DNA from: Planctomycetaceae bacterium
Lineage (GTDB): Bacteria > Planctomycetota > Phycisphaerae > SM23-33
NCBI GenBank assembly: GCA_021371965.1
Contig: JAJFVE010000074.1
Span: 1 to 7,259, forward strand
Reading direction: 5' to 3'
Length of the DNA stretch: 7,259 nucleotides
Below, piece by piece: positions 1 to 6,299 of the stretch. How positions within the stretch are numbered: the stretch's first letter is position 1; the number at the start of each line of letters is the position of its first letter. Below the pieces are notes generated by a model that was given only the letters and a program-made list of their open reading frames with translations, was not told where the DNA came from and made no database searches. The translations under genes were made by a program, and so were the position numbers.

Positions 1-828
1 CGCCAGGGAGGCGTTGAGCGTGATGATCTCGCTGCGGCTGCGGGTTCGCAGGATGGCCTCGCCCATCTCGCCGCTGGAGCCGTTGGTGTACATCTGCAGC
101 ACCAGGGGCAAGTCGCCCTTGATCTTGGTCTCGATTTCCAGTTGCAGGGCCGCCTGCGCCTTATCCCGCTTCTTTCGCGCGGCGTCCAGCGCCGTGTCAC
201 GCAGGAAGGCCGTCGCCTCGTCGCTGCGCTGGCCTTCGATCACCTTGTTGCGGTCGAGGTAGGCCGCCAGGATGCACCGCATCACCTCCTGGGCCCGCTC
301 GGCGGATTTCTGCCGCGATTCGGCCGTCTGACGCTGCAGCGGTACGAACTGCTCCGACCAGTCCACCCGGATCTGGAACATCTGCGTAAAGGCCGAACCC
401 GTGCCGCCGGGCGTGACCACGCTCACGCTGTTCTGGATCTTGCGGAACAGCGACTGGTTGGCGGAAATCCAATTGGCGATTTCCTTCTCCGACGGGGGCG
501 TGTAGCTCTCGCCGGGTTCGCCGAACTTGCCCTTGTCCAGACGGTCCATCGCGGCCGCCAGCACGTAGTCGCTCAGGATCAGCTCGCGCTGGCTGCCGAC
601 GTAGAGCGAGATTTCGTCGCGGTCGGCCATCCGCGTTTCCAGCGGGCTGCCGATCGACGTGGGGGCGGCTTTGAGCCTCACCTCGCTGCGATACGTGCGG
701 GGCGCGAAATACGTCGCGGCCGCCGCGGCGCCGACGACGACGATCACGATGATCGCCATGCCGACGAAACGTCCGGCCATCACGCGCACCAGCTCCCGCA
801 GGGTTCTGCCTGAATAATTTTCTGCCAT
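1..828 (-). CDS. Wzz/GumC-type polysaccharide chain-length/co-polymerase protein (partial, N-terminal 276 residues)
   Basis: The reading frame is open from an ATG at 828-826 to the left edge of the window, so the C-terminus is missing. The protein starts MAENYSGRTLRELVRV, followed by one strongly hydrophobic segment at about residues 18-39. Directly after it comes FAPRTYRSEVRLKA (41-54), which matches the P-x-Y-x-(A/S)-x-x-x-(L/V) signature that follows TM1 in Wzz-type proteins. Residues 160-235 are rich in Ala, Gln, Glu, Lys and Arg and look like the long periplasmic coiled-coil helices of this family. Known members sit in the inner membrane, with a large periplasmic domain that governs polymer length and contacts the outer-membrane exporter. 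The gene follows a Wza-like gene by 54 nt, which supports that role. A second TM helix and any fused tyrosine-kinase domain would lie outside the window, so the subtype cannot be told. The start is supported by an AAGGTG ribosome-binding site. Confidence 0.82.
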   Translation of the reverse strand, partial: MAENYSGRTLRELVRVMAGRFVGMAIIVIVVVGAAAAATYFAPRTYRSEVRLKAAPTSIGSPLETRMADRDEISLYVGSQRELILSDYVLAAAMDRLDKGKFGEPGESYTPPSEKEIANWISANQSLFRKIQNSVSVVTPGGTGSAFTQMFQIRVDWSEQFVPLQRQTAESRQKSAERAQEVMRCILAAYLDRNKVIEGQRSDEATAFLRDTALDAARKKRDKAQAALQLEIETKIKGDLPLVLQMYTNGSSGEMGEAILRTRSRSEIITLNASLA

Positions 829-833
829 AGTTG

Positions 834-839
834 CACCTT
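834..839 (-). promoter_or_regulatory. Ribosome-binding site of the Wzz-like gene
   Basis: The minus strand reads AAGGTG, then five bases, then the ATG at 828. It supports that start over an internal ATG 16 codons further in (780-778), which would remove the basic N-terminal cytoplasmic stretch before the membrane helix. Confidence 0.6.
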
Positions 840-845
840 GTTGCC

Positions 846-872
846 GCCGGCCTCGGTCGCCCCGGGGCCGGC
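846..872 (-). other. Weak hairpin in the wza-wzz spacer
   Basis: Arms 846-852 and 866-872 are perfect 7-bp complements (GCCGGCC/GGCCGGC) around a 13-nt loop. There is no T-tract, so it is not a canonical terminator. It lies between the Wza-like stop codon and the Wzz-like ribosome-binding site. In DNA this GC-rich it may be chance. Confidence 0.25.
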
Positions 873-882
873 ATCGATGTTC

Positions 883-2004
883 CTATTTAAGCCAATCCAC
901 CGCGTCGCCAACGGTGTAGTTGGCCGACACGTTACTGCTGAAGCCGCCGATATTGCGGATGCCGCGTTGCCAGACGTACTCGATGTAATCGGCGCGTTTG
1001 GCGATATCGGTGGTGGGCACGTAGACGATGTCGCCGTCTTCGAGCCACATGTCGTAGCGATACTTCCGGCAGTCAACCTGCACCGCCGCGGCGTCGGGGC
1101 GATTGCGGTTTTCCAGCAATTGGTACACATTGACGATCGCGGCCTGCGGGCGGGGCAGATGGCGCCGGCGAATGACCATGACCTTGCTCAGGTCTGCCCG
1201 CGGGGGAATGTAGCTGCCAGCCTGCGACAAGGCCTGCAACAGCGACATTTCCTGGTTGGTCTCGATGGCCCCGGTCTTGTTAAGCAGCGTGCCGGGGATC
1301 TTCACCTCGCCGAGCACGTAAATCCGCGTCGGGGCCACGGCCTGGATATTGACCGTCACCTCCAGCTCTTCCAGTCCGACGTCTTTGTAGGCGAGGTTGA
1401 GGTCGCCATGCAGCTCGCCGACCGTCTTGCCTGCCGCGCCTATGTTGCTGATGAACGGCAGCGAGATCGAACCCTCCGGCGTGATCGGCACCAGGCGGCT
1501 TTGCCCGCGAGGCGCCGTGGTGATCGCGATGCGCAATTCCTGAATCTTCTTGTTCGACTCCAGGAAGCTCACCGTCAGCACAGGGTTGCGGATGTACTTG
1601 GAATACAGCTTCACAAGCTCGTCCTGCAATTCCTGAATGGTCTTATTATACACATTTACCGTCCCCACAAGTAACAATTGAAGCGTCCCGTCGGAGTTCA
1701 CCCGCTCGGTCTGGTTCAGGTTGGGATTGAACGGGAAGCGAATGCTGATCTCGTCCTCGATCTTGATCTTGTACGACGGCGTGCGCTGGTGGCGGACGTG
1801 GTAGATGATCTCGAGTTGGTCGCCCTCGCGCAGGCGATAGTCGCGACGCAACACGTGCGCCACTGGAACCTCCTGCGCCGGATACCGCTCCTGCAGGAAC
1901 TCCTGCGGAAGCGGAGCCGATGCGGCCGGCGTGTTCATCTGGCACCCGGCAAGGACCGCCACTGCGGCCGTCGCCAACGCGATACTGCCCTGTCGAAGAA
2001 CCAT
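883..2004 (-). CDS. Wza-type outer-membrane polysaccharide export lipoprotein (OPX family)
   Basis: 373 residues, close to the length of E. coli Wza. The N-terminus is a lipoprotein signal peptide: MVLRQ, a hydrophobic run, then lipobox L18-A19-G20-C21, so the mature protein should be lipidated at Cys21. Residues about 54-148 match a polysaccharide export (Poly_export) domain, opening YRLREGDQLEI with the later elements SDGTLQLLLVGTVNV and YIRNPVLTVSF. Residues about 168-222 look like a second copy of that fold. Residues about 226-282 (RIYVLGEVKIPGTL) and the end near LEDGDIVYVPTTDIAKRA (321-338) fit SLBB-type domains. Known family members form an oligomeric channel that carries polysaccharide across the periplasm and outer membrane. 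The gene is 4 nt after a TPR-SPOR lipoprotein and 54 nt before a Wzz-like gene. The last 35 residues, ending VDWLK, are not obviously the amphipathic membrane-spanning helix of E. coli Wza, so how it crosses the outer membrane is unclear. Confidence 0.92.
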   Translation of the reverse strand: MVLRQGSIALATAAVAVLAGCQMNTPAASAPLPQEFLQERYPAQEVPVAHVLRRDYRLREGDQLEIIYHVRHQRTPSYKIKIEDEISIRFPFNPNLNQTERVNSDGTLQLLLVGTVNVYNKTIQELQDELVKLYSKYIRNPVLTVSFLESNKKIQELRIAITTAPRGQSRLVPITPEGSISLPFISNIGAAGKTVGELHGDLNLAYKDVGLEELEVTVNIQAVAPTRIYVLGEVKIPGTLLNKTGAIETNQEMSLLQALSQAGSYIPPRADLSKVMVIRRRHLPRPQAAIVNVYQLLENRNRPDAAAVQVDCRKYRYDMWLEDGDIVYVPTTDIAKRADYIEYVWQRGIRNIGGFSSNVSANYTVGDAVDWLK

Positions 2005-2008
2005 ATCG

Positions 2009-2015
2009 TTACCTC
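2009..2015 (-). promoter_or_regulatory. Ribosome-binding site of the wza-like gene, overlapping the upstream stop codon
   Basis: The minus strand reads GAGGTAA, in which the final TAA is the stop codon of the preceding TPR-SPOR gene. The GAGG core lies 7 nt before the ATG at 2004. Ribosomes finishing the upstream gene would stop on top of this site, an arrangement that favours coupled translation of the two genes. Confidence 0.65.
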
Positions 2016-2797
2016 GCGGTCGTCACGAATGCGTCCTTAACGTCCTGCCGGATTCGCTCCAGGGCTTTAAGAACTTCCTGATGCGATTGGTATCGGCCAA
2101 CTTGGACGACGAAGCTTACGTTCTTGTTATCCATCGCCGGCTCGACGTGGGCCGGCATGCCTGTCTTCTTGAGCCGCTCCGCGGCCTCCTGCGCGCGACT
2201 CTTGTCGGCGTATGCCCCGGCCTGCACCGTCCAGGCGCGGCTGTTGATTCGGGCGGCCGCTTTCTGGGCCAGTTCGCCGCTGGGGAAATAGAAGCCCAGC
2301 TTCGAGAACTGCTGGTCGGCCTCGGACCATTTGCCCTCGCGCTGCAGCGTGCTGCCGAGCTGGTAGTATGAATAATCCGCCGGTTTCTCGCCGGGCTTCA
2401 CATGGTGCAGCGCCGCGGCGTATCGCCCGGCCGCGGTTTCCATGTCGTTCTCTTCCCAGGCCAGATCGCCCAGCTTGTTCAGCGCGTCGGACATGATCGT
2501 CTCGCTGCCGCCGCGGTCGACCGCCTGGATCAGGTCGCTCTTGGCGCCGGCCTTGTCGCCCAATTGCAGCCGCGCCAGGCCTCGCAGGTAATATCCTTCG
2601 TAAGCTCTGCGCGAACTGCCGGCCTGGTCGACGAAGAGGTTCATCTTCTCGATCGTGCCTTTGTAGTCGCCCTTGCGGTAGACCTTGTCGCCCTCGCTCA
2701 ACAGCGACTGGGCCTGCGGACTAAGCCCACCGGTGCAGCCGGGCGCTGCAGCCCACCACAAAAGGGCCAATGCGATCTTCCTTGTCGCTCTATTCAT
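2009..2797 (-). CDS. TPR-repeat lipoprotein with C-terminal SPOR domain
   Basis: 262 residues from the ATG at 2797. That start gives MNRATRKIALALLWWAAAPGC, a lipoprotein signal with the cysteine at residue 21 (APGC, a slightly loose lipobox), and an AAGG stands upstream. The frame stays open to a TTG at 2866, but the longer version would bury the signal peptide behind 23 polar residues. Residues about 27-173 contain about four helix-pair TPR-like units (for example LLSEGDKVYRKGDYKGTIEK, YYLRGLARLQLGDKAGAKSD and YYQLGSTLQREGKWSEADQQ). Residues 188-260 form a SPOR-like domain: WTVQAGAYADKSRAQEAAER in the first half and FVVQVGRYQSHQEVLKALER in the second. SPOR domains are known to bind peptidoglycan glycan strands lacking stem peptides, and TPRs are protein-protein scaffolds. 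It is first in the export cluster and ends 4 nt before the Wza-like gene. I infer an outer-membrane-anchored scaffold linking the exporter to peptidoglycan, loosely like the TPR lipoprotein AlgK. A role in septation or another envelope process is possible. Confidence 0.85.
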   Translation of the reverse strand: MNRATRKIALALLWWAAAPGCTGGLSPQAQSLLSEGDKVYRKGDYKGTIEKMNLFVDQAGSSRRAYEGYYLRGLARLQLGDKAGAKSDLIQAVDRGGSETIMSDALNKLGDLAWEENDMETAAGRYAAALHHVKPGEKPADYSYYQLGSTLQREGKWSEADQQFSKLGFYFPSGELAQKAAARINSRAWTVQAGAYADKSRAQEAAERLKKTGMPAHVEPAMDNKNVSFVVQVGRYQSHQEVLKALERIRQDVKDAFVTTAR

Positions 2798-2911
2798 GCC
2801 AGCCTTGTTTTCCAGCGGCGCGCGGATGTCCTGCGCCCATTCTTTCATTGACTTCATCATCGACAATAGCCGCGCCGCGACTTTAGCCTCATCTGACGAC
2901 GCCCCAAGCCG

Positions 2912-5900
2912 TTAGCGGCCATGGCACTGTACGCGCGAGGCCGCAACCGTCAGTGTGCCGAACTGTTCCTGCACGATTCCGCTGATTAAGCAAGGGCTAT
3001 GGGAGAAGCACCTACCCTCGCCGCGGGCGGCGCCCCGCTGCGGCAGAACCACCACCTCGAAGAGGCCAAACTCGTCGTCGAGGGTCAGGAAAGTGATGGT
3101 CCCGCCATCGCGGGCGGGAGTGTCGCGCCGCGCTTCGAGCAGGCCGGCGATGCGCACCGCGCGACCCACGCGCTGGGGCAGATCGGCGCTGGTCGCGTCG
3201 GTCTGCCCGCCCAGGCCGGGGCGATAGAGCGTCATCAGGTGCGGGCCCGTCGAGATCCCCAGGATGCGGAGCGCGTCGGCGTACTTGCGCGCGGGCGTGT
3301 AATCCTCGAGACCGCCGGGCACGGTGGCGGCCGGGGCCAGAAGCATCGCCCCCTGGCGTTTGGCCGCGATGGTCATTGCGCCGCCCTGGCCCAGGCGGCT
3401 GGAGGTGAACATTTCCAGTTCCATCATCAGCCGCGCGCGGTTGGGCTCGAGGGCATCGAAGGCGCCGCACAAGATCAGCGCGCGGCCTTCGTTGAAGCCC
3501 AGGCCGCTGCGATAAAGACAGTCGCTGAGGCTCTCGTATGCTCGGCGGCTGCGCGCGGCGATCAACGAGGCGATGCCCACCGGCCCCAGGCCCGCGATGC
3601 GGTTGAAGCCCACGCGGATGCAGCCGCCATCGAGCGTGAACTCCTCGCCGCTGGCGTTGACATCCGGCGGCAGGAAGACGATCCCGCTGCGCTTGGCCTG
3701 CTCGACGTACACCCGCGGGTGGTACATGCTCTGGTTGTTGTTCAGCGCCGCGACCCAGAACTGCCGCGGGTAATGGGTCTTGAGCCACGCCGACGCGTAC
3801 GCCAACTGGGCGTAGCTGGCCGCGTGCGCCCGGCAGAATGAGTAGGCGTTGAACTTGGCCATCTGCACCCAGAGGCCCTTGGCGTACTCGTCGTCGACCC
3901 CGCGGGATCGGCAGCGCGAGAGAAAATCCTGCGACAGCCGCAGACGCTGCTCGTCGTCGCGGCATTTTTGCAACGCCTTGCGGAAGCGGTCCCCCTCGGC
4001 CAGCGAGCAGCCCGTCAGCTCGGCCGCCACGCGCATGACGTCATCCTCATAAAGCATCACGCCGTGCGTCTCGCGCAGGAGCTCCTCGACAGCCGCACCG
4101 GCGGGCGAGGCCTTGCCCGGCGGTGCCTCCCCCTGCCCCCGCCGCCGGCGAATGAACGTCTCCTTCATGCCGATCCCCGCCGCGCCCGGCCGCACCAGCG
4201 CCAGTGCCTGCATCAGATCCGCCACGCCCCGCGGCTGCAGCGCCCGCAGCAGGTGCCGCATCGCCGGCGATTCGATTTGATTGCAGCCGACAGTGTCGGC
4301 GGCGCGAAGCGTCGCCAGCGTGGCCTCGTCGCCGTCGGCCAGCGATTCATGATCGATCGCCGGGCCGCTTTCGCCGGCGGACACCAGGTCGCACGAGTGA
4401 CGGATCGTCGAGAGGCTGCGATTGCCCAGCAGGTCGAGCTTCACCAGCCCGATCGCCTCGACGCCGTCCTTGTCCATCTGCGTAACGAGCACGCCCTTGG
4501 CCGCCGGCTGAACCGGCACGTACTGATCGATAGGCCCCGATGAAATCACGATGCCCCCCGGATGCACCGAGAAATTGTGCGGCATGCCGTTGATCCGCGC
4601 CGCCAGGGCGGGGACTGTCCCCTCCGCCGCGTCGAATCCCCCCTCCCCCATCCGCGAGATCTGATCATTGGAAAATCCAAACGCCTTGGCCGTCTCGCGC
4701 AGGGCCGAGCGCCCCTGAAACGTGCAGTGCGTGCTGACCATCGCCGCGTGGCCGCGCCCCCAGCGGTCGAAGGCGTAGTCGATGATCTCGTCGCGGATGC
4801 GCCAGCAGAAGTCCAGGTCCAGGTCGGGAAAATCCACCCGCCGCTCGTTGAGGAACCGCTCGAACGCGATCCCGTACGTCAGCGGGCAGACGTTCGTGAT
4901 CCCCAGCAGATACGCCACCAGGCTGCTGGCGCCGCTGCCGCGGGCGGCGATCGGCACGCCTCGCCGGCGGGCGTACTGCGCGATGTCCCGCACGACCAGG
5001 AAGTACTCTGAGAAGCCTTTTTCTGCGATCAGCGACAACTCGCGCTGCATGCGCTCTTCCAGACCCGCCGGCGCTCTGGCGTCGTAGCGCCAGGTCACCC
5101 CCTCGCGGCATAGCCGCTCCAGATGCTCGCGCACAGTCATGCCGGCCGGCGCATCGACGTGCGGGAAGATCGGCCCGCGCGGCAGCAGCTTGAAGCCCTC
5201 GCACCGCTCCACCAGGCGGCGGTTGTTCGCTATCGCGTCGGGCCACTGCCCCAGCGCTGCCCGCAATTGCTCGCTCGATCGCAGGTGAGCGCCGGGCGGC
5301 GGCAGTTCGTCAGGGGGCACATCCTCAAACGTCAGCCCCAGCCGAATCGCCGCCAGCAGACGCGCGACGTCATGGTCCTCCTGGTTCAGAATCAGCGCGG
5401 CGCCGGTGGCCGCCAGCGGCACGGACGCCTCGTGCGCCCACGGTATAAGATGATGCAATACCCGCTGCGGCTGCACCGCCGGATCGATCCCCGCCCACAA
5501 CCGCTCGCGCAAGACTCCCCCGCCCGCAGCTGACAGGACCGCGCCAAGACGGGCGTCCATGACAACCAACTGCAGCCCCTGTGAAAGCCCAGGCAGATCC
5601 CGCACCAATGAGAACCCTCCCCCCGCCCCGCCGGGGCGGGTTCGAGAGGGAGCGCCGTCTCCGGGGGCTTCGCCCCCGGCTAGATCCCCATCGCCCCCTT
5701 CGGGGCGAAGAAGGGGCGGCACATCCACCGGTTCCGCCAAGATGGCCGTGATGATCCGGCACAGATTCGCATACCCCGCTTCATCTTCGATCAGCGCCAC
5801 GACGGACTCGCGCCCGACAAGCAGTTCCACCCCCACCAGCGGCCGCACCCCCGCCTCGACCGCCGCCGTCCAGAACATCGCGATCCCGGCCAGACAGTTC

Positions 5901-6031
5901 ACATCCGTCAGCGCCAGAACCGAGTGCCCCAATTGCGCAGCCCGCTCCACCAGCGCCCCCGGCAGCGCCGTCCCGCGCAGCATCGAATAGCCGCTGCGCA
6001 CATGAAGCGGGATGACTGTTTCGTTTCGCAT
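2912..6031 (-). CDS. dnaE2: DnaE2/ImuC-like error-prone C-family DNA polymerase
   Basis: 1039 residues from the ATG at 6031, shorter than replicative DnaE (about 1160) and near the usual length of DnaE2/ImuC. The N-terminus (about 6-100) is a PHP domain (PLHVRSGYSMLRG, then ALTDVN) with some metal-binding positions changed. The polymerase core holds ARGSGASSLVAY (363-374), PDLDLDF (402-408, with D405 and D407 as likely catalytic aspartates) and VKLDLLGNRSL (530-540, D533 as the third). SVHPGGIVIS (488-497) is the H-x-GG element common in this family. Residues about 805-845 form a helix-hairpin-helix region (RIAGLGPVGIASLI). Residues about 955-1035 form an OB fold (ITFLTLDDEFGLFEVVVLP). It lies after a Y-family polymerase gene, as in imu-type mutagenesis cassettes, so translesion synthesis is the likely role. 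The frame stays open to 6154, including an ATG at 6142, but that extension is encoded by repeat DNA and the family homology begins at 6031. Residues 108-140 are encoded by another copy of the same repeat. The symbol is by family resemblance; the exact subfamily is not certain. Confidence 0.88.
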   Translation of the reverse strand: MRNETVIPLHVRSGYSMLRGTALPGALVERAAQLGHSVLALTDVNCLAGIAMFWTAAVEAGVRPLVGVELLVGRESVVALIEDEAGYANLCRIITAILAEPVDVPPLLRPEGGDGDLAGGEAPGDGAPSRTRPGGAGGGFSLVRDLPGLSQGLQLVVMDARLGAVLSAAGGGVLRERLWAGIDPAVQPQRVLHHLIPWAHEASVPLAATGAALILNQEDHDVARLLAAIRLGLTFEDVPPDELPPPGAHLRSSEQLRAALGQWPDAIANNRRLVERCEGFKLLPRGPIFPHVDAPAGMTVREHLERLCREGVTWRYDARAPAGLEERMQRELSLIAEKGFSEYFLVVRDIAQYARRRGVPIAARGSGASSLVAYLLGITNVCPLTYGIAFERFLNERRVDFPDLDLDFCWRIRDEIIDYAFDRWGRGHAAMVSTHCTFQGRSALRETAKAFGFSNDQISRMGEGGFDAAEGTVPALAARINGMPHNFSVHPGGIVISSGPIDQYVPVQPAAKGVLVTQMDKDGVEAIGLVKLDLLGNRSLSTIRHSCDLVSAGESGPAIDHESLADGDEATLATLRAADTVGCNQIESPAMRHLLRALQPRGVADLMQALALVRPGAAGIGMKETFIRRRRGQGEAPPGKASPAGAAVEELLRETHGVMLYEDDVMRVAAELTGCSLAEGDRFRKALQKCRDDEQRLRLSQDFLSRCRSRGVDDEYAKGLWVQMAKFNAYSFCRAHAASYAQLAYASAWLKTHYPRQFWVAALNNNQSMYHPRVYVEQAKRSGIVFLPPDVNASGEEFTLDGGCIRVGFNRIAGLGPVGIASLIAARSRRAYESLSDCLYRSGLGFNEGRALILCGAFDALEPNRARLMMELEMFTSSRLGQGGAMTIAAKRQGAMLLAPAATVPGGLEDYTPARKYADALRILGISTGPHLMTLYRPGLGGQTDATSADLPQRVGRAVRIAGLLEARRDTPARDGGTITFLTLDDEFGLFEVVVLPQRGAARGEGRCFSHSPCLISGIVQEQFGTLTVAASRVQCHGR
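5613..5708 (-). repeat. Three-hairpin palindromic element, copy 3, in frame inside the dnaE-like gene
   Basis: Read on the minus strand there are three GC hairpins. H1 has arms 5702-5708 and 5691-5697 (TCGCCCC/GGGGCGA). H2 has arms 5672-5679 and 5661-5668 (CCGGGGGC/GCCCCCGG, loop GAA). H3 has arms 5633-5640 and 5622-5629 (CCCGCCCC/GGGGCGGG, loop GGC). The linker before H2 is ATCTAGCC, matching ATTTAGCC in the other two copies. It is about 96 nt long and keeps the frame open. It encodes about 33 Gly/Pro/Asp/Ala-rich residues between the end of the PHP N-terminal segment and SLVRDLPGL. Confidence 0.8.
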
Positions 6032-6049
6032 AAGTCGCCCGACGCGAAT

Positions 6050-6139
6050 GAGCCTCGAAGAGGCTCCAGGATTTAGCCGGAGGCGTGAGCCTCCGGAAAG
6101 TGTTGCTTTTTGCACCCGCCTCGCAGAGGCGGCAGGTTT
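6050..6139 (+). repeat. Three-hairpin palindromic element, copy 1
   Basis: On the plus strand, H1 is 6050-6066 (GAGCCTC, loop GAA, GAGGCTC). Then comes ATTTAG leading into H2 at 6077-6096 (CCGGAGGC, loop GTGA, GCCTCCGG). A spacer with a T-rich run follows, then H3 at 6116-6132 (CCGCCTC, loop GCA, GAGGCGG), closing with CAGGTTT. All three stems are perfect. It lies just upstream of the dnaE-like ATG at 6031, in the opposite orientation to that gene. Confidence 0.85.
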
Positions 6140-6153
6140 CATGGTTCCATCCA

Positions 6154-6244
6154 AAACCTGCCGCCCCTGCGGGGCTTGGAGTAAATTGGATCTTGTTCCG
6201 GGGGCTCACGCCCCTGGCTAAATTCTGAACGCCCCTTCGGGGCT
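6154..6244 (-). repeat. Three-hairpin palindromic element, copy 2 (inverted relative to copy 1)
   Basis: On the minus strand, H1 is 6243-6231 (GCCCC, loop GAA, GGGGC). Then comes ATTTAG leading into H2 at 6217-6198 (CCAGGGGC, loop GTGA, GCCCCCGG; one G-T pair). A 22-nt spacer follows, then H3 at 6175-6163 (GCCCC, loop GCA, GGGGC), closing with GGCAGGTTT. It has the same order, linker and loops as copy 1. The two copies meet tail to tail with perfect 12-bp arms at 6128-6139 and 6154-6165 around a 14-nt centre. No T-tract follows any hairpin, so they are not canonical intrinsic terminators, though they could still slow transcription between the two polymerase genes. Confidence 0.85.
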
Positions 6245-6260
6245 CTTATTCTGTTGTTCT

Positions 6261-6290
6261 CTCACCACTCACAACACACAACTCACCACT
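6261..6290. repeat. Short direct repeat in a GT/AC-skewed tract
   Basis: CTCACCACT occurs at 6261-6269 and again at 6282-6290, separated by an A/C-only run of 12 bases. On the coding strand this is AGTGGTGAG, then a T/G run, then AGTGGTGAG. It begins 10 nt after the stop codon of the Y-family polymerase gene. The strand skew and lower GC stand out from all neighbouring DNA. No function can be read from it. Confidence 0.6.
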
Positions 6291-6299
6291 ATTTTTTGT

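Noticed and set aside
197..874. Long minus-strand frame of 225 residues, and the plus-strand frame 142-813, over the Wzz-like gene
   Set aside because: Both have Arg/Gly/Pro-rich compositions typical of shadow frames in GC-rich DNA. The frame starting at 828 gives a coherent membrane protein.
838..1674. Plus-strand open frame of 278 residues opposite the Wza-like gene
   Set aside because: It is antisense to a clear Wza-family gene, has no recognisable domain, and its composition is that of a complementary shadow.
2798..2911. Promoter for the export cluster in the 114-nt gap
   Set aside because: A TTGTCG with an AGAATG 17 nt later can be picked out on the minus strand, but the match to -35/-10 is too weak to claim, and the sigma factor preference of this organism is unknown.
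3012..3965. Minus-strand open frame of 317 residues inside the DnaE-like gene
   Set aside because: It is an out-of-frame shadow of the polymerase C-terminal half, very rich in Arg, Pro and Ala.
6032..6154. N-terminal extension of the DnaE-like protein up to 6154 (or the ATG at 6142)
   Set aside because: The 41 extra residues are encoded by repeat copy 1 and its centre, and family similarity starts at MRNETVIPLH. A GGATGG before the ATG at 6142 keeps a small doubt.
6163..6243. Intrinsic (Rho-independent) terminators after the Y-family polymerase gene
   Set aside because: The hairpins are strong, but none is followed by a T-tract on the coding strand, and the same hairpins occur inside a coding sequence at 5622-5708.
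6050..6244. CRISPR array or integron attC sites
   Set aside because: The units are palindromic and arranged tail to tail, there are no regularly spaced direct repeats with unique spacers, and no cas or integrase gene is visible.
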